A stretch of DNA of 64,000 nt from NCBI GenBank assembly GCA_010645155.1, contig CM021318.1, positions 222,557 to 286,556 of the forward strand, read 5' to 3'. The stretch is from Tigriopus japonicus (taxonomy: Eukaryota; Arthropoda; Copepoda; Harpacticoida; Harpacticidae). Position numbers and translations under genes: made by a program. The notes beneath the pieces were generated by a model that saw only the letters and a program-made list of their open reading frames with translations, was not told the origin of the DNA and made no database searches. Below, one piece after another: positions 1 through 12,530 of this stretch; the stretch's first letter is position 1, and every line of letters begins with the position of its first letter.

Positions 1-1626
1 CTCCTTATGAACAAAGGTTTTAGCACTCGTCGGGAGACTTCTGTACTCTTCAAAGTGTTCCAACACAATTTGCGACTTCTTTCCCCACAGGAATTTACCT
101 TGGCACACAAAGTTCTTCGACAATGGGACGTCTAGGTTCACCATGATGATTTCGGTCAGCATATCCGAACCTATGTTTACCTTGCGGATTCGGCCAATCA
201 CTTGATCCACCACGCTGTTGATATTGACGTCCTCCATTTCAGAAAATTGTAAAGACAAAGATCGACAAATTGGGTTAGACCAATCAACGTTTTGCAAGAG
301 ATCAGAGAGTTTTCGGAGGTTGGATAGGAAAGGTAGGAATCCGCCTTCGTCCCATCCCAAGAGCTTACCAAACTTGGCGGCATGTTGAGAGAAGTTGTAA
401 ATGTGTTCTGGGTCGTTAAAGAAATGAGTCGAGGTGGCGTCCGAATAGAACAAAGAACCATACACCATGACACAATACCAATGGGGACTGATTTCAAAAT
501 CATTGACATTATGCACAAGACTAGAAACTTGAGGTTGTGACAAGTACATGGTTTCGAGAAAAGCAGGACTCAGTATTTCCGGTGAGGGCGTGTTGGCCCC
601 CATGGCTACAAACCCATCAGTGCCCCAAAAATCCATACCCAAGTTGATGCATTCTAATTTGTGACTGAAAGATGAATTCTCTTGAACAGCCTTGGCAAAT
701 ATCAGTGCCGAGAGCATGTTCTGATTGCGTTTTAGCAACAGGTCTTGGTCATATGAGGTCAGGAGGTTGAAGTCGTGAATATATCTGGCAAAGAGACGCA
801 TTACCACACTGGTCCAGTCCAAGTGCGTCTTGAAGTCATTGCTTCGCACGGGGAGGTTGGTTTGCACTTTGGTTTGAAGAGATTCTCTGATCTCTTTTGA
901 GAGCTTTAGGTCTTGGGTTGTTGTTCTCCAAATTTTAAGAAGCTCGACCAACTGTGTTCTCAAAACTGTTTCATCCGTTTCTAGAGGTCGTAATGGTGGC
1001 ATGGACGAACTAGATTGGGCTAGAGACGAGGGAGCAACAGTAGGAGGAGGTGGAGGAGCTGGGGGTGTGTTCTGAGGTGAATATATGGGTGGATATGTAA
1101 ATGCAGCCACATCACGTGGATCATGGCCAAAGGTCTCTGTCCTTGCCTTGGTTATTTCAGCAACAGGTTCAACTTCAAACCTTTGAGCAGAGGTCGGCTC
1201 TGGTTGTCGGTGCTTCTTTGGCCGGCCGCGTTTGGCCTTGGGTTTCTCGAGAGCCTTCTCCACGCCTTTATTTGTGTTTTTATGAAACATCTTCTTAAAG
1301 CGGGCCTTCTTGGTGCTCTCATTCATGACTTGCTCCGGCTTCATCCCCACAAAGAGACACTTCTGGAAACGGCAGAAGCGACAATCTCCACGGCTTTTGG
1401 GCGTCATGGTACACGTGCCGTTCATTAGACATGCTTGGATCTTCTGGCCCGTCACAGCTCTCCGGAAAAAGGCCCGACAACTTAAGCAAGTGGGAGCACC
1501 ATAGTTTAAATGGAAATTCTCGGATTTGGTCAAGCACACACTACACGTGTCACTTCGCTTGGGTTCCGGATCCTCTTGGAGATCGATTTCTCGAGAACCC
1601 TCAGGATAGTCGTCGAAATCATCCAT
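1..1626 (-). CDS. Nuclear receptor (HR96/NR1-like), 5' part, truncated by window edge
   Basis: One uninterrupted reading frame of 542 codons runs from ATG 1626-1624 to base 1 with no stop, so the C-terminus lies outside the window. The start is the first in-frame ATG after a stop at 1711-1713. A nuclear-receptor DNA-binding domain covers about residues 28-95. Finger 1 has cysteines 28, 31, 47 and 50, with P-box context CLSCRAFFRR; finger 2 has cysteines 66, 72, 82 and 85, followed by CRFQKCLFVGM. The P-box resembles HR96/NR1-type receptors (ESCKA class). Residues 131-140 (AKRGRPKKHR) look like an AT-hook or nuclear localisation signal. A proline-rich hinge follows near 185-200, then a helical region (about 220 onward) in the ligand-binding position that is too diverged to assign a ligand. 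Finger 1 has 15 residues between its cysteine pairs, where 13 is usual. Expected role: nuclear ligand-regulated transcription factor. The class is firm; the subfamily is tentative. Confidence 0.9.
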   Translation of the reverse strand, partial: MDDFDDYPEGSREIDLQEDPEPKRSDTCSVCLTKSENFHLNYGAPTCLSCRAFFRRAVTGQKIQACLMNGTCTMTPKSRGDCRFCRFQKCLFVGMKPEQVMNESTKKARFKKMFHKNTNKGVEKALEKPKAKRGRPKKHRQPEPTSAQRFEVEPVAEITKARTETFGHDPRDVAAFTYPPIYSPQNTPPAPPPPPTVAPSSLAQSSSSMPPLRPLETDETVLRTQLVELLKIWRTTTQDLKLSKEIRESLQTKVQTNLPVRSNDFKTHLDWTSVVMRLFARYIHDFNLLTSYDQDLLLKRNQNMLSALIFAKAVQENSSFSHKLECINLGMDFWGTDGFVAMGANTPSPEILSPAFLETMYLSQPQVSSLVHNVNDFEISPHWYCVMVYGSLFYSDATSTHFFNDPEHIYNFSQHAAKFGKLLGWDEGGFLPFLSNLRKLSDLLQNVDWSNPICRSLSLQFSEMEDVNINSVVDQVIGRIRKVNIGSDMLTEIIMVNLDVPLSKNFVCQGKFLWGKKSQIVLEHFEEYRSLPTSAKTFVHKE

Positions 1627-1713
1627 AGTGAAGGAGGGTTTGTGCCAAAAGGTTATGAACTCTGTTCCAATGAGGGTGTTACATTTTGTTCCACCATATA
1701 TCCGGAGGAATCA

Positions 1714-2640
1714 AATTTGTAAATGGATAGCAATTGTTATCAAACAATCTATATTGCAGAACGGATTGTACTAAGGTTTCAATCGTCAACGGAGAGCTGA
1801 AAACAGAGAAACAGCACAAGTCACGTTTTTAGGAGTATGACTTGCTTGCGCTAGTACTCAATGGATGGAGTGGACAGATGCAGTACATAGAAGTACGTGC
1901 AAACTGAGGAGGAAAGTAATTCCAACAGCCGCTAAGGCCACTCGCTATCTTACCTGGAACGCTTCAAGCCTTGATCAGATTGTCACCAAGCTCATGCCCA
2001 GTGAGCAATGCAATCAACGAATTCAAGCATCAAGTTCAGTAACAATAACGATAGTCCCTCATCATCATCATCATCATCCTACATCCATCCATTCATCAGG
2101 CCGTTTGGGCAAAGGCCCATGAAGTCTGTGCGGTACAACCTGTTCTCACTGCGAAACGCTCTCGTTGTACCGTGCCGACGGCTGAATCTTGCTGAAACAA
2201 GTTCCCAAATAACAGCGCGAGAGCAACTTCCGTGCATGTACTTCCAAGGGCCTACAGCATACTCCATCTTGTGTACTAATGGTCAACAAAACTGAAGTTT
2301 TGAAGTACATCCAAACATCAATGGAATGACATATTTTCCCACTGTATTTACTACATTGGTCGTTGTTGCAGGTGACTGAGCAAAGACACATGACTCAAAA
2401 AAATAGAAAATTGAGACTAATCAAGGTTCGAGATTCTTCATTTATATGTTCAAAACAAGAGCTTGTCACTATCTGCTCTTTCAAATAGAACAATTGCCTA
2501 CTTTGATAGAAATTATTGAAAGTTCTTGAAATTGATTATCAGTTGCAATCAAAAAGACATGGTCAAACAGTCTTGGTACAATATGAAATAGTTGCGATTT
2601 TTCTAAACTACTTTTCACAAAATTACTTTCAGGATAGGCG
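1714..2640. other. Intergenic region
   Basis: No gene is recognised between the nuclear receptor start and the 3' end of transporter A. It presumably holds the receptor promoter. A short CAT microsatellite lies at 2060-2079. The small open frames here carry no recognisable domain. Confidence 0.5.
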
Positions 2641-2650
2641 TTTATTTATT
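2641..2650 (-). promoter_or_regulatory. Polyadenylation signals of transporter A
   Basis: Two overlapping AATAAA hexamers on the minus strand lie about 30-40 bases beyond the stop codon at 2680-2682, a normal distance for 3'-end formation. Confidence 0.6.
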
Positions 2651-2679
2651 TAATCAAAAGGATTCAGGTCAAGATTCTA

Positions 2680-5600
2680 TTACGTCAATGTTTCGTACTC
2701 GGCTTGTTTTCTGGATTTCCGCACTTGAAAATAGAATTGAATACAGTCGACCAGGGCCATTATCAGGAACACGGCCATAGAAATCTGACTGGTCTGTGGA
2801 AAACCAATGGCATCCACAATAAATCCAGCCACTGTTGGCCCAATGAAGCTTCCCAAATGAAGTGATGCCGTCCACATGCCTAAAAGTAGTACAAACAATA
2901 TTCTAGCAATTTCCGGGTAAGTAGAATAAGATAAGATTGTAGTGTTTTGATCCTCCGAATGCAGTAGTCCAACTGGGTGAGGTTTGAAGTGCAATTTTTG
3001 ACGATTTCATATTAATTGAGACAAGACACAGCGATAGTAATACTAAGTAAAAAAAAGACGCCGATCAGACTTGCAATGCTTTGAGACAATCTTGTACATT
3101 CGAGAACAACTCGGTTGAGCATTAATTAGATTCTTCTCATGAGTATTTTGCCTCACGTTGAGCATCTAGATTTTTTGTTAATGTGATATTGAAAGGCATT
3201 AAAAATAACCATCTTTGGTCGAATAATATGGTCAAAACTGAGGTGAAAAAAGGAAAGAGACATTGATGCATTCTACCATCTGGCTTATGTTTTTACGGTT
3301 GATACAATTAAAATCTTAATTTCTCGGATCATAAAAATAATCCTCTGTTGCAACGACACATTTGGAGGAAAAGTTCATATTAATCTTATAGGATACAAAG
3401 GTACTGATTCTCTAACAATTTTTAAGCAGAGTAAGACAAATTATGAAATAATCCCCATGAGCTTCAAGAGTTGTCCAGATCTGCTAATTATAAATCGTTG
3501 GCAGATAAAGCATATTTTACAAATGTTGACTCAAATATTTGAATTCCTTGTATATTATTCTTTCATAATTAGGTGGTATTAAATCTCCACGAATTATTTG
3601 TAGTAAGAAACTAAAACTAAAACATCAATGACCACCCTTGAAACATGAAATTGTTTTCCCCTTTTTAGTTGGCAAAAAGTGGTTCTTGCAAAAAGAAACA
3701 TCATATCCATTTTCGTCCTACCAATATCAAACAATTCCCAAACATCAATCTAGAGATGCATCGAAAGGGCTCGCAACATAAACCGAAAGCTGTTCACTCA
3801 AAATTATATGCATTCGAAACTCAACATAAAATATTTATTGCCTTTAAGATTTAAAAATGCAAATCCCATTTTTCTAAATTTGGAAGTTAGTCTGTTTCAA
3901 AAGTTTAGTATTGGACCGAACGAAAGTGCGATTTTTCGCCCAATTCCATTTAGTAATCAACCTTTTAAAATGGCAAAGAATAAGCGCCATCTATTGTACT
4001 CACCGGTAAGAACCATGTACGAGTTCACATCATCTCGAAATCCTTCCTGGACAGACGCTTTGTAAGCCCTAGAAAACGTCGAGACCATGACCAATCCGTA
4101 GCCACAGCCAAAGAAGGGCATGATTCCCAAAATCAGTGGAACAGATGCTGACAATGAGCTCAAGAACGGAGCAGGTCCAATGAAGAGGAAAGCGATGAGC
4201 ATGGATACATTCCCAGCAATGGAAAACAATATTGGCGACTTGATTCGATCACAAACCTGTGGGTTCAGATAGAGATTATAATGGATTATACAATACGTTG
4301 CCAAAAGGTGGAGTACAAAAATATGACCCTTGAGCTAAACCGTTTGCTATGGATTAGCATAAGCATTAGCAAATGCAAATCGAGAGGCAATAAGGCACTT
4401 CTGTCAAGTGCTCTTGATGTCGAAAATGTCAAGTACATCCTTTGTTTTTGCAAGGTTTAATGAATTGGAAAAGAACTCGCTAAAGAACGGACCAATCGTG
4501 AAATTGAAAGCTTAAGCATGTTATACATAGATGCAAAAATATCATTTGATTGGTTTTTGAACTTGAACTTTTACAATTTTCAATTGCCCCAAATGGCTCC
4601 AAAGTTCAAAGATTTAGATTCCTTTAGACATAAATCCTGAAATAACTTCTTGCTCTAAAAGGGAAAATATATATTTTAAAGAAGGAATATTTATACTATT
4701 CCAAACCATTTGACCTTTTTTATGTGGTTCGTGAACATTCCTTTCTTCTGAATTTCTCTTTGCATCCAGAAATAAATCATTCTAATCATGAAGCAATGAC
4801 GACGAATGCTTGCTCTATTAATAAAGTAATAGAATAAGCAGTTCCCACGTTTTTGTTATGTCTCTACATTTTCAAGAGATAAGTCTTGTTGTTGTGATTC
4901 AATTTTTGGCCGAAAAATCCTTGACAAGGTCCAAAATGGCGGTATCTGGCTCAAAAATACCATTTGGATACATCAACACTAGGTGAATTGTTGAGATCAT
5001 CAAGGAGAACGATGGGAATTAAAAAGATACTATGAAAAGAACTATGCTCCGATTTAGTCAGTACAGAAGCGTGTTTATTGAACTCAAGAACTCAAAAACG
5101 CAGCTTTTGTTGCGAAACTACAGGGTGTCCAGGAATTGATGGTGCATCGTGCTTTTCCTTGCCATTCAGACCAAAAAAATGCTTTAAGATTGAAAAAATA
5201 TCCTTTAAGGAAGTGTTTTGAAAACGGCTTATCCCATTGGAAACCAAAGTTTCAAATGCATGCCACAATATTTGAATGGTTCAGACCGTTTCAGGCAAAG
5301 CAGGTTAAAAAGGTATTCAAAATTCGTCTTGGAAGGACACTTCAATAATCATTCAGTCCAAGGAACATCTAAATCTTCTGATATCAACTCAATATTGTTC
5401 AAGAGGCAAGAGGAAAATCATAGAAGAGCTATGATCTGATCTATGTTAAAAACTTGAAGGGTATATGTAAAGTATGAGTATATTTTCAACCTATGTCAAA
5501 AACGCAAAGTGAGGCCGAGAAAAAATAAAAAGCACATGCCCTAATAATGCCCAGTCAAATAACTTTAACAGCTTGATACAAGAAGTCTTAGAAAGGGTTC

Positions 5601-8600
5601 CAAGACACTTGCAACTGAACCAGTCATATCATCACACATCACACAGACGTAATCATATTTGCAAAAGTATATTTTTCTCTAACGTGTCTTAAAGCCATTA
5701 AAAGTCTATTTTTTCTGATGCACCATCAATTCTTGGACACCCTGTATGCTGGAGCAAGAAGCACTGGAATCATGGAGTGGGAGGCTAGCAATGAGAATAA
5801 TGATTTCCAATAAGAACAATTCAATTACGTTCTTCTGCAAATGAGACCTTGCATATGTTGACAAAAATACGTATTTCAATTTTCAGCTCAATCGAAAGTC
5901 GGAGACAAAAGTTATGCTCACTCAAAGTTCAGTGCAAATCCTACCGAGAATGAATGAACTAGCCCTTATGTGCTAATCGTTTTACCACAAAACGGCGAGT
6001 TCCGTCATTCTATGCTCTCTTTAGTACATAAGTTTGAGAAGGCATAACTTTTCACTCCGGCATTCGATTGGGCTGAAATTTGAAATACATTTTCTTCTCA
6101 ATGCAAGCCAGGTCTCATTTGCAGAAGAACACAAATGGTTCGTTTCTGCTGGAAATTATAAATTTCTTTGCTAGCCTCCCACTCCATGATTTCCGTGCTT
6201 CTTGGCTGGAGCAAGGTTATTAAGACCGGAATCAAGAATATTTTTACTCCCACTGTACTGTTCTTGAAACCCTCAACATTACCCTAGATCTACTTTCTAG
6301 AATGAGTTCTTGTCTAGGGCAAATACTGTGAAGTACATGTTTTGTACTTTTAGAAGGAAAATACTCACATAGCCAACAAAGGGAGTCGTGATCATGTAAG
6401 AGCCAGCCATGATGAGGAAGGCCATGCTGACCTGAAATTGCGTGGCTTGAGCCTCAGATCGCCTCATATGAGGTTGGAGCATGGAATCCACCATCCCATT
6501 TCCACAGTACAGGATGAAATTGTCCAGAAAGGGCAAGGAGAGCTTAAATGACTAAAATTGTAAAAGTCTTTTAAATAACATGACTAAAAGATGACCTAAT
6601 TTCCTTCATCACACACTAAGAGCGCAGAAAAATCAAAGAAAAATAAAAATCATTCAAAATCATCAAAAATAAAAATCGCAAAAAGCCTTCACAAAGGCAA
6701 GGGCTCAATAATTCAAAGCTCAAGAAATATGGTAAAAATGGTCAGGCTTCAGTGCAGTTCTAGTACATAACCTTTTAAATGCAGCTAGTTGATATCTTGA
6801 GACTACACTCAAGCATAGCTTCTTTGACTATTCTCTTGTTATGCTCAAGGTGTTTGTATAATGCAATAGACATCTGACTTGCTGAGTTAGATATTAACGA
6901 ATAAAAGAAGTAAGTAAAAATTTACCAGAATCAAGTCAGATTAACGATTCTTAAGTATATGCTCAAGTCTTTAATTGTGCTTGGAACCCAGAAGCTGAAC
7001 TGAGAGTATCGCCAGGTGCCTGTTATCAAATTTTATTTTTGCATATTTGTCTTTTAAGTGCATCCACACACATATTTGGAACACTTTTTCACCGTACTCA
7101 AAAATTCTACCATCAAGTCTTTTTACAAGTCCTGGAGTTTGGTTTCAGAACAGCTGCTTTGTTTTAGACAGAACTGATGACATGTGAGTATACTTGCGAT
7201 CTATTAATTTTACTGTTTTTTTGGTACGCTCGAGCTATTTCAGTTTAAATAGCTAATATGTGACCTATTTTTATTACCTATTTTTTAATTGTCTATGAGT
7301 AAGCTTTCGTCCACGTCAGGTTTGTTCAAATTTGCGAGTAAAATGTAAGCAACTTCATTGAAGGCCTACTGAATTTTGAGATTTTGGGATGGAAGAACGG
7401 TGGGGAACAGTAAAAAATTGCAGGCATTTGGGAGGTAAAAATTGTTAAAAGAGCTGACATGGAGAAGACAATGGGAAAACTTGCGCTTTTTCTGGCTCTT
7501 TTCGCCTAATTTTTGGCGTTTTTCTTCTCAAACAATACGGAGGCAGTGGTAGGAATCCTTTTTCATCTGATCAATGTAGTCAATGTTGTCTTTCGATTCT
7601 TAGATACACCTTGCTGGAAAAATGCATCACTTTAATTTGGAGGTGCAAAACCCATTGGAGGGGTACATAAAGTTGTTGCCAAAGGATGACTTCTTTCATA
7701 TCTCTGACCAATGTGAAAAAATCTTTAAAAACACATTGAAAGGTTGCTTATATCCATATTTCAATAAAATAACTTTTTTGTTTTCAATGACACATCTGTC
7801 TTAAAATTGACCAATTCGGCCTTCGTGACCCTCGCATTTTCAGCAATTCAAGAACGTAACCCAGGTACCAAAGACTTCAGAAAATATTCAAGGTTATTTG
7901 AGGTTAAGTTATGAATGCATATGATTTGTGGCACAAGCAGAGGATCCACTTTCAGTATTGGGGATAATCCTTATTCTGAATTTTCGGATTGATATTCACT
8001 TTATTCTCTAAAATTTGTATTTTGGGTTTTGAAGCCCAATGAGTTTAGATTGCGCTTTTCATGAGTTCTCTGTTTCTGCAGACGAAGGAAATAAATATAC
8101 TTTCGTCAAGGATCAAGGTACATTTTTTGAGATATTGGAGGTCCTTAAGTTTTCCCTCTAGTGTATCCTTCATGACATAAAAAGGCTTGAATATGTCTTT
8201 CAAATAAAAAAAAAAAATGGTTCAACGTTTAATTTGATACAAATTAGAAGAACTCGAATACTCTATTTTCACCTTGGCTCCCTTGAATACCCTCAACTAT
8301 AAATTTTCTAGTTAGCTTTACAAAATCTAATTTTCCCCTTGAGTAAATCAACTTTATTGGATTAAAACGTTGAAAACTAACTTTAAAAAAATTCATCGAA
8401 GAAAACTTAGATACCGATTTTAAGAGATTCAGCAGATTCCACGTTTTACCTTGTGCTGTACGTTAGTAAGAAGATTTTAACATCTGTGAACTCTAATGCC
8501 AATTGATCGATGCTATTGGGACATCAAAGGCTGTGCATTTTCAATCTACGTAGCATTGTGTTGTTATAACTTAAGATTGATTAATGTAATGTCAAAAGAA

Positions 8601-10700
8601 TAATACGGCAAACAAATGTTTCTGACAAACTTTAGCTTGCTTTGTGAACGCTTTGAATGTGGTAAAGTTCGTTTCTTCAGAAAATTTTCAAAGACCATAA
8701 TCAACTAACACTTGCACACCTATATTCTATTACCGAAATAGCTCATCACTCATAGTAGAATTTATGATTAAAACCTTGTGGCCGCATCTGAAAATCGTTT
8801 GAACAATGAGTGAGAAATCACCCTGAATTCTTCCCAACTTTTTTTCAGTATAACCGGTTACACTACAATTTCGGACCATTTCTGGCCAAATTAATAGTTT
8901 TTTTTATTTTATTTATACACCTTAAAGTTGGAAGAAAACCAAAATCAGTATCGCAAATTTTCAAAAAGAACTTCTGCATCCAAAATAGTAGTACTTACAG
9001 TAACAACATTCTTAATGGTCAGTGAAGGTTTCTCTGCATCATCCGTTTTTTCATGACCTTTGGCCAAAGATCCAGGTTTGACATTGGGTACGATGAGTAA
9101 GAGTGCAAAGGCCAACAAAAGCACGATGCCACCCACTATATAGAACGGTAACGCAAATCCGCCAATTTCGTATATCAAGGAACCCAACACTGGTCCTATA
9201 GGAAATAAGTAAAGGTTAAAAGTCGTCTTACGTAGCATTTTTGCATTCATCAAAGAGAAACTAACCAAAATCACAAATGAAGAGTACAAAGTATTGACAT
9301 TGCCTTTTTCAGTTCTTACAGACTGAACAATAATCTCTTCAGTAAGGAATCTAATCGAAGTTTCAGAATCCGTTACTAGGTGGAGGCAAAATAGTTCCAA
9401 AATCTTTTGATTTTAAAACAATCCTTATCTTAAATTTGTTTCCAAAGTTGTAAAATAGATCTAAGACTTGATTTCGTTTCATATTTTGAGTAAATTTGAA
9501 TTCAGCAACAATCTGGCTATGGTTGAAAATCAAAATATTATGCTGAGTGAGTACGAATATTTTGAAGTGAAGATTTTGCAGAAGCACCCAAATTCGGTTT
9601 TGCCTCAAGATGGCGCGGTTTGTCACTTTTATCTTAGAATAAAGTTCAACTCAGCTTCCTTCACACGGTTTGCTTTGACTGTATTTTTAGAACAACAGAG
9701 GGCACTCAAACAGAATGTGTTTTAGGGGAGCTGAATTGCGCGATTGCCATCTAGGTGACAAAAACGTAAATTTTCTTCGAAATCCTCTAGAATACCATGA
9801 TCAAAGCCACTAAGTTTCTCCGAACATTAAAATAAAAACAATGCTCGTCATGAACAGAATTTTTCAAAATCATTGGCTTAATCTCTATTCATTTTGCCCT
9901 TACTTTGAGGAAGCAGGATGAAATGATTGACGCACAAAATGTAAATTGAAGCATTTACTTTGCTTGCGCTTGCGTGTGGCCAACAGCAAAATATATAAAA
10001 CAAATTTTGTGGCTAAATGCTAAGAGGTTGCGCTTAAAAAACTCGATACGTACCCATCATGTATCCAAAACCCAAGCACATTTCCGTCCAAGCTGCTATC
10101 GAAGATTCATGACCAGGGATCACTGTCATGAGAATACTGACAATGGTGGTAGAACAAGCAGCATTGGCCATTCCATCAATGAATCTTTTTGAAGGGATTT
10201 GAATAAAAAAGAGTCTTCTCAAATTAAAAACAACCTTGCAACAAACCTGAGCACATAAGATAGCCCAATAAAAGTCCAGGTGTCATACACGTACTCTAAG
10301 CTTCCAAAAGCCAAAGCAGCCAATCCCTGAACCAATCCACCTACGTTATACAGGAGTTTGGGTCCAATCTTGGCGCCAAAATGAGCGAAAATAGGAGAGA
10401 AAATGAAGGCTGCCAAACTGACAATCCCAAACACCAATCCATACTGTAAGAAAAACGAGGCTGGCACCATGCATAATTATTGGAATCACTGGAAGTAGTT
10501 ACTTGTGAAGGGGTGGCACCCTTGGATTCAGCCTCAATAGGATAAAATGCAGGTTGCAGGGAAAGAAGAAGTCCCCATGAAACATAGGCTGAAATACACA
10601 ACACTTATGATGCATATGTCAAATTAGTTTAAAACAGAAGTTATCAAGTACCCAAAGCGACCGTTATGGCTAACACAATAGCTCTAGCTTTTGATGTCAT
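2680..10700 (-). CDS. SLC18B1-like: SLC18B1-like MFS transporter, copy A (8 exons)
   Basis: Exons in transcription order: 10652-10700, 10503-10588, 10247-10443, 10054-10184, 8999-9195, 6369-6551, 4004-4256, 2680-2879. All introns are GT-AG, phases agree throughout, and the product is 431 residues. It is a 12-helix major facilitator protein. The start of helix 1 (SWGLLLSLQPAFYPIEAE), the helix 2-3 loop (FAHFGAKIGPK), the start of the C-terminal half (LPFLDNFILYCGNG) and helix 11 (FIGPTVAGFIVDAIG) align with the vertebrate SLC18B1 vesicular polyamine transporter pattern. A proton-driven vesicular or membrane exporter of small amines or polyamines is expected by homology; the substrate is not shown. 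The gene is the first of three tandem copies. Intron 6 (4257-6368) carries two DNA elements. There is a cytoplasmic lysine/arginine-rich C-terminal tail. Start chosen at MTSKAR, equivalent to MVSKAR/MVSKTR in the sister copies. Confidence 0.92.
5121..5744. mobile_element. Non-autonomous Tc1/mariner-type element
   Basis: Inverted ends of about 28 bases, starting CAGGGTGTCCAGGAATTGAT on the left and mirrored on the right, are flanked by TA at 5119-5120 and 5745-5746. This is the TA duplication of the IS630-Tc1-mariner group. The 624-bp interior has no transposase. It lies in intron 6 of transporter A. Confidence 0.85.
5755..6205. mobile_element. Foldback element, family 1, copy 1
   Basis: A near-continuous palindrome. 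The left end (CAAGAAGCACTGGAATCATG onward) pairs with the right end, and the pairing continues through interior blocks (for example GTTCTTCTGCAAATGAGACC) almost to the centre, giving arms of roughly 200 bases. No coding capacity. It begins about 10 bp beyond the mariner-type element. A diverged second copy is at 24277-24731. Confidence 0.8.
6552..8998. other. Intron 5 of transporter A, no recognised element
   Basis: This 2.4-kb AT-rich intron separates exons 5 and 6. I see no repeat with clear ends and no credible gene in it on either strand. Confidence 0.5.
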
Positions 10701-11069
10701 TCTTCCCACTGAAGTGTTTGGTTAAAACTAAAATAGTGAGGTGAGATGAAAGCTTTTATACTTTCTTATCGGATGACTTTGTGGTCAGTTTCTCTCCGAG
10801 ATTTCAGCTTGTTGCTCAATATTTGGTCAGGACTAATGCATCACTTATCCAAAATTTTGATATTGTTTTTCCAAGCGAAAAGTTTTATTCTCATTCGTTA
10901 CGATTCTTCCCTAACTGAGAGCAATGCATTTTTGGGACTTGGAATTTGTGTTCATGACCCTGCTGAAATGTCTTTCCCCGAATTTAGTTCAGGTTTATGG
11001 TCTTCTTAAGCTTGACTATGTCCAACAAATGTAAAAAGATATTTATTTGAAAGAATTATCTGGTGACTT
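10701..11069. other. Upstream region of transporter A
   Basis: Presumed promoter region of the minus-strand transporter. No convincing core promoter motif and no gene recognised. Confidence 0.4.
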
Positions 11070-11340
11070 GGTTAATGAGTGTGATAAGGCGAATTCAGTT
11101 GTGGATTTGGTGGCCAACCTGGCTAGGAATGGATCAGAATGAAGCTCGGGCGTTTCATAATTTAAGTTTGTTATGTGAGGGCAAAGATCTTGTTTCGATT
11201 AATTGTCAAAATGAAGAATGGGATTTAGGGCTCGAGAATTTCAATTGAGTTTTCTGGAATGTTTGTCATGACACATCCCTAGCCACTAGGCCCCAGAATC
11301 CCCGGCTGAATTCGCCCTATTACACTCATCCAATGGAATT
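11070..11340. mobile_element. Foldback/MITE-like element, GAATTCAG family
   Basis: The left end (GAGTGTGATAAGGCGAATTC, near 11077) is mirrored at the right end (GGCTGAATTCGCCCTATTAC, near 11303-11325). Related ends occur at 44680-44990 and 48165-48265. No coding capacity. Exact borders are uncertain. Confidence 0.6.
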
Positions 11341-11893
11341 ATCAATTATTCTTGATGAGCTTACAAAGTAACTCAATTGATGATGCTTGTCTGTGTTCGA
11401 TTTCGACGGCTGAAATGAAACTGAAACCGAGATTGTAATCAAAACCTAGGCTAATTTATGCAATTTTTGAAGCTGTCACAAAACCTTATTCTTGAAAAGT
11501 AATATTTAAGCATCATTTATGCTTTTGATGCTACAACTTTGACAAGCTTCTCTAACGTCAACTTTGTTTGCAGATGTTTCCAATGATGTCGTAAACTGAG
11601 GTTTTTATTGGTTTAATTATCATTTTAAAATTAAGCCATAAATCCATCCATGGCCTTTTCCTCATCACATTCATATCAATTAAAACTTACGCAGAAAATG
11701 TATAAGAAGTACAATAAATGAAACAAAATCTGTTTTAGAATTTTATCATTTTTGTGTTCATCCTGAGTACTGTCTCCATCTTGACGGTTCCCATGTTCCT
11801 TGAAATTACCTCATCCTGTGTGTCACCCAAAATGAGCAAGTCTTTATGTTGTTCCATATTTTAAAGTATATCTTGAAGCCTATAAACCAGGGT

Positions 11894-11966
11894 TAGATAA
11901 ATTCTAAATACTATTCCTGATCAACCCACTATTCAAGGGTTGTCCAGATCTGCCAACAGCAACTTG
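11894..11966 (+). mobile_element. LINE 3'-region fragment
   Basis: The stretch ending in GGGTTGTCCAGATCTGCCAA matches the region just before the stop of the LINE remnant at 45905-46606 (for example its TTGTACAGATCTGCCATCAG). It is a short isolated fragment. Confidence 0.6.
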
Positions 11967-12019
11967 TTGGTAGTTAAAAAATCCTGTGAATGTAATTGTT
12001 TTAACATTATATTTATGGT

Positions 12020-12530
12020 TTACAGGGAATCGCAATCCTTCCATCATTGCCATCGTGCAGATCGAATCGTGCATTCAATGAGGAGGGAAACGTGCCCTGA
12101 TCCAAGATGCGACGCATCAAATAGGAGAAAACTCCAAGAATCTGTCAGCATTTCATCAGAAACTGAGATGTCACACAAGCGGGTCCAGGAGAACCCGAGA
12201 GCTTTAAGCTCTTGATGGCCTCAAAAACATCTTGATCTGTTACTAACAGATCCTCCGAACAATTATCTTAACTATCAATGCCAGTCTCATTAATAACATT
12301 ACAAGAGTCTTGATCGACTTTTCCTACCCTTTTTCGAAATGAAAATACACTCTAAAACTGACTGACTCCAAGCATATTGACCATTACCTCACAATCATTG
12401 ACGGTTTTACCATCGACCTCAAAAGGTTCTACTGAATGCTTCATTTTTCAAAAGAGAAAAACGCCTTTGGATTCGTCTTAACCTCCTAGGTCACTCTAGT
12501 TTCCTTTTCTAACTAATCGGAATAGATGCT
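12020..12530 (-). mobile_element. LINE reverse transcriptase remnant (CR1/Jockey-like)
   Basis: Minus-strand translation, broken by stops and shifts, gives segments typical of the fingers/palm start of non-LTR reverse transcriptases: NPKAFFSF, VNDCEVMVNMLG, AIKSLKLSGSPGPACVTSQF and LMRRILDQGTFPSSLN. No intact frame remains. It lies next to a plus-strand LINE fragment, so the locus has been rearranged or hit twice. Confidence 0.7.

Noticed and set aside
1101..1722. Plus-strand open frames
   Set aside because: Antisense shadows of the nuclear receptor coding sequence.
5136..5439. Plus-strand open frames as a possible transposase
   Set aside because: No transposase motif; they lie inside a non-autonomous mariner-type element.
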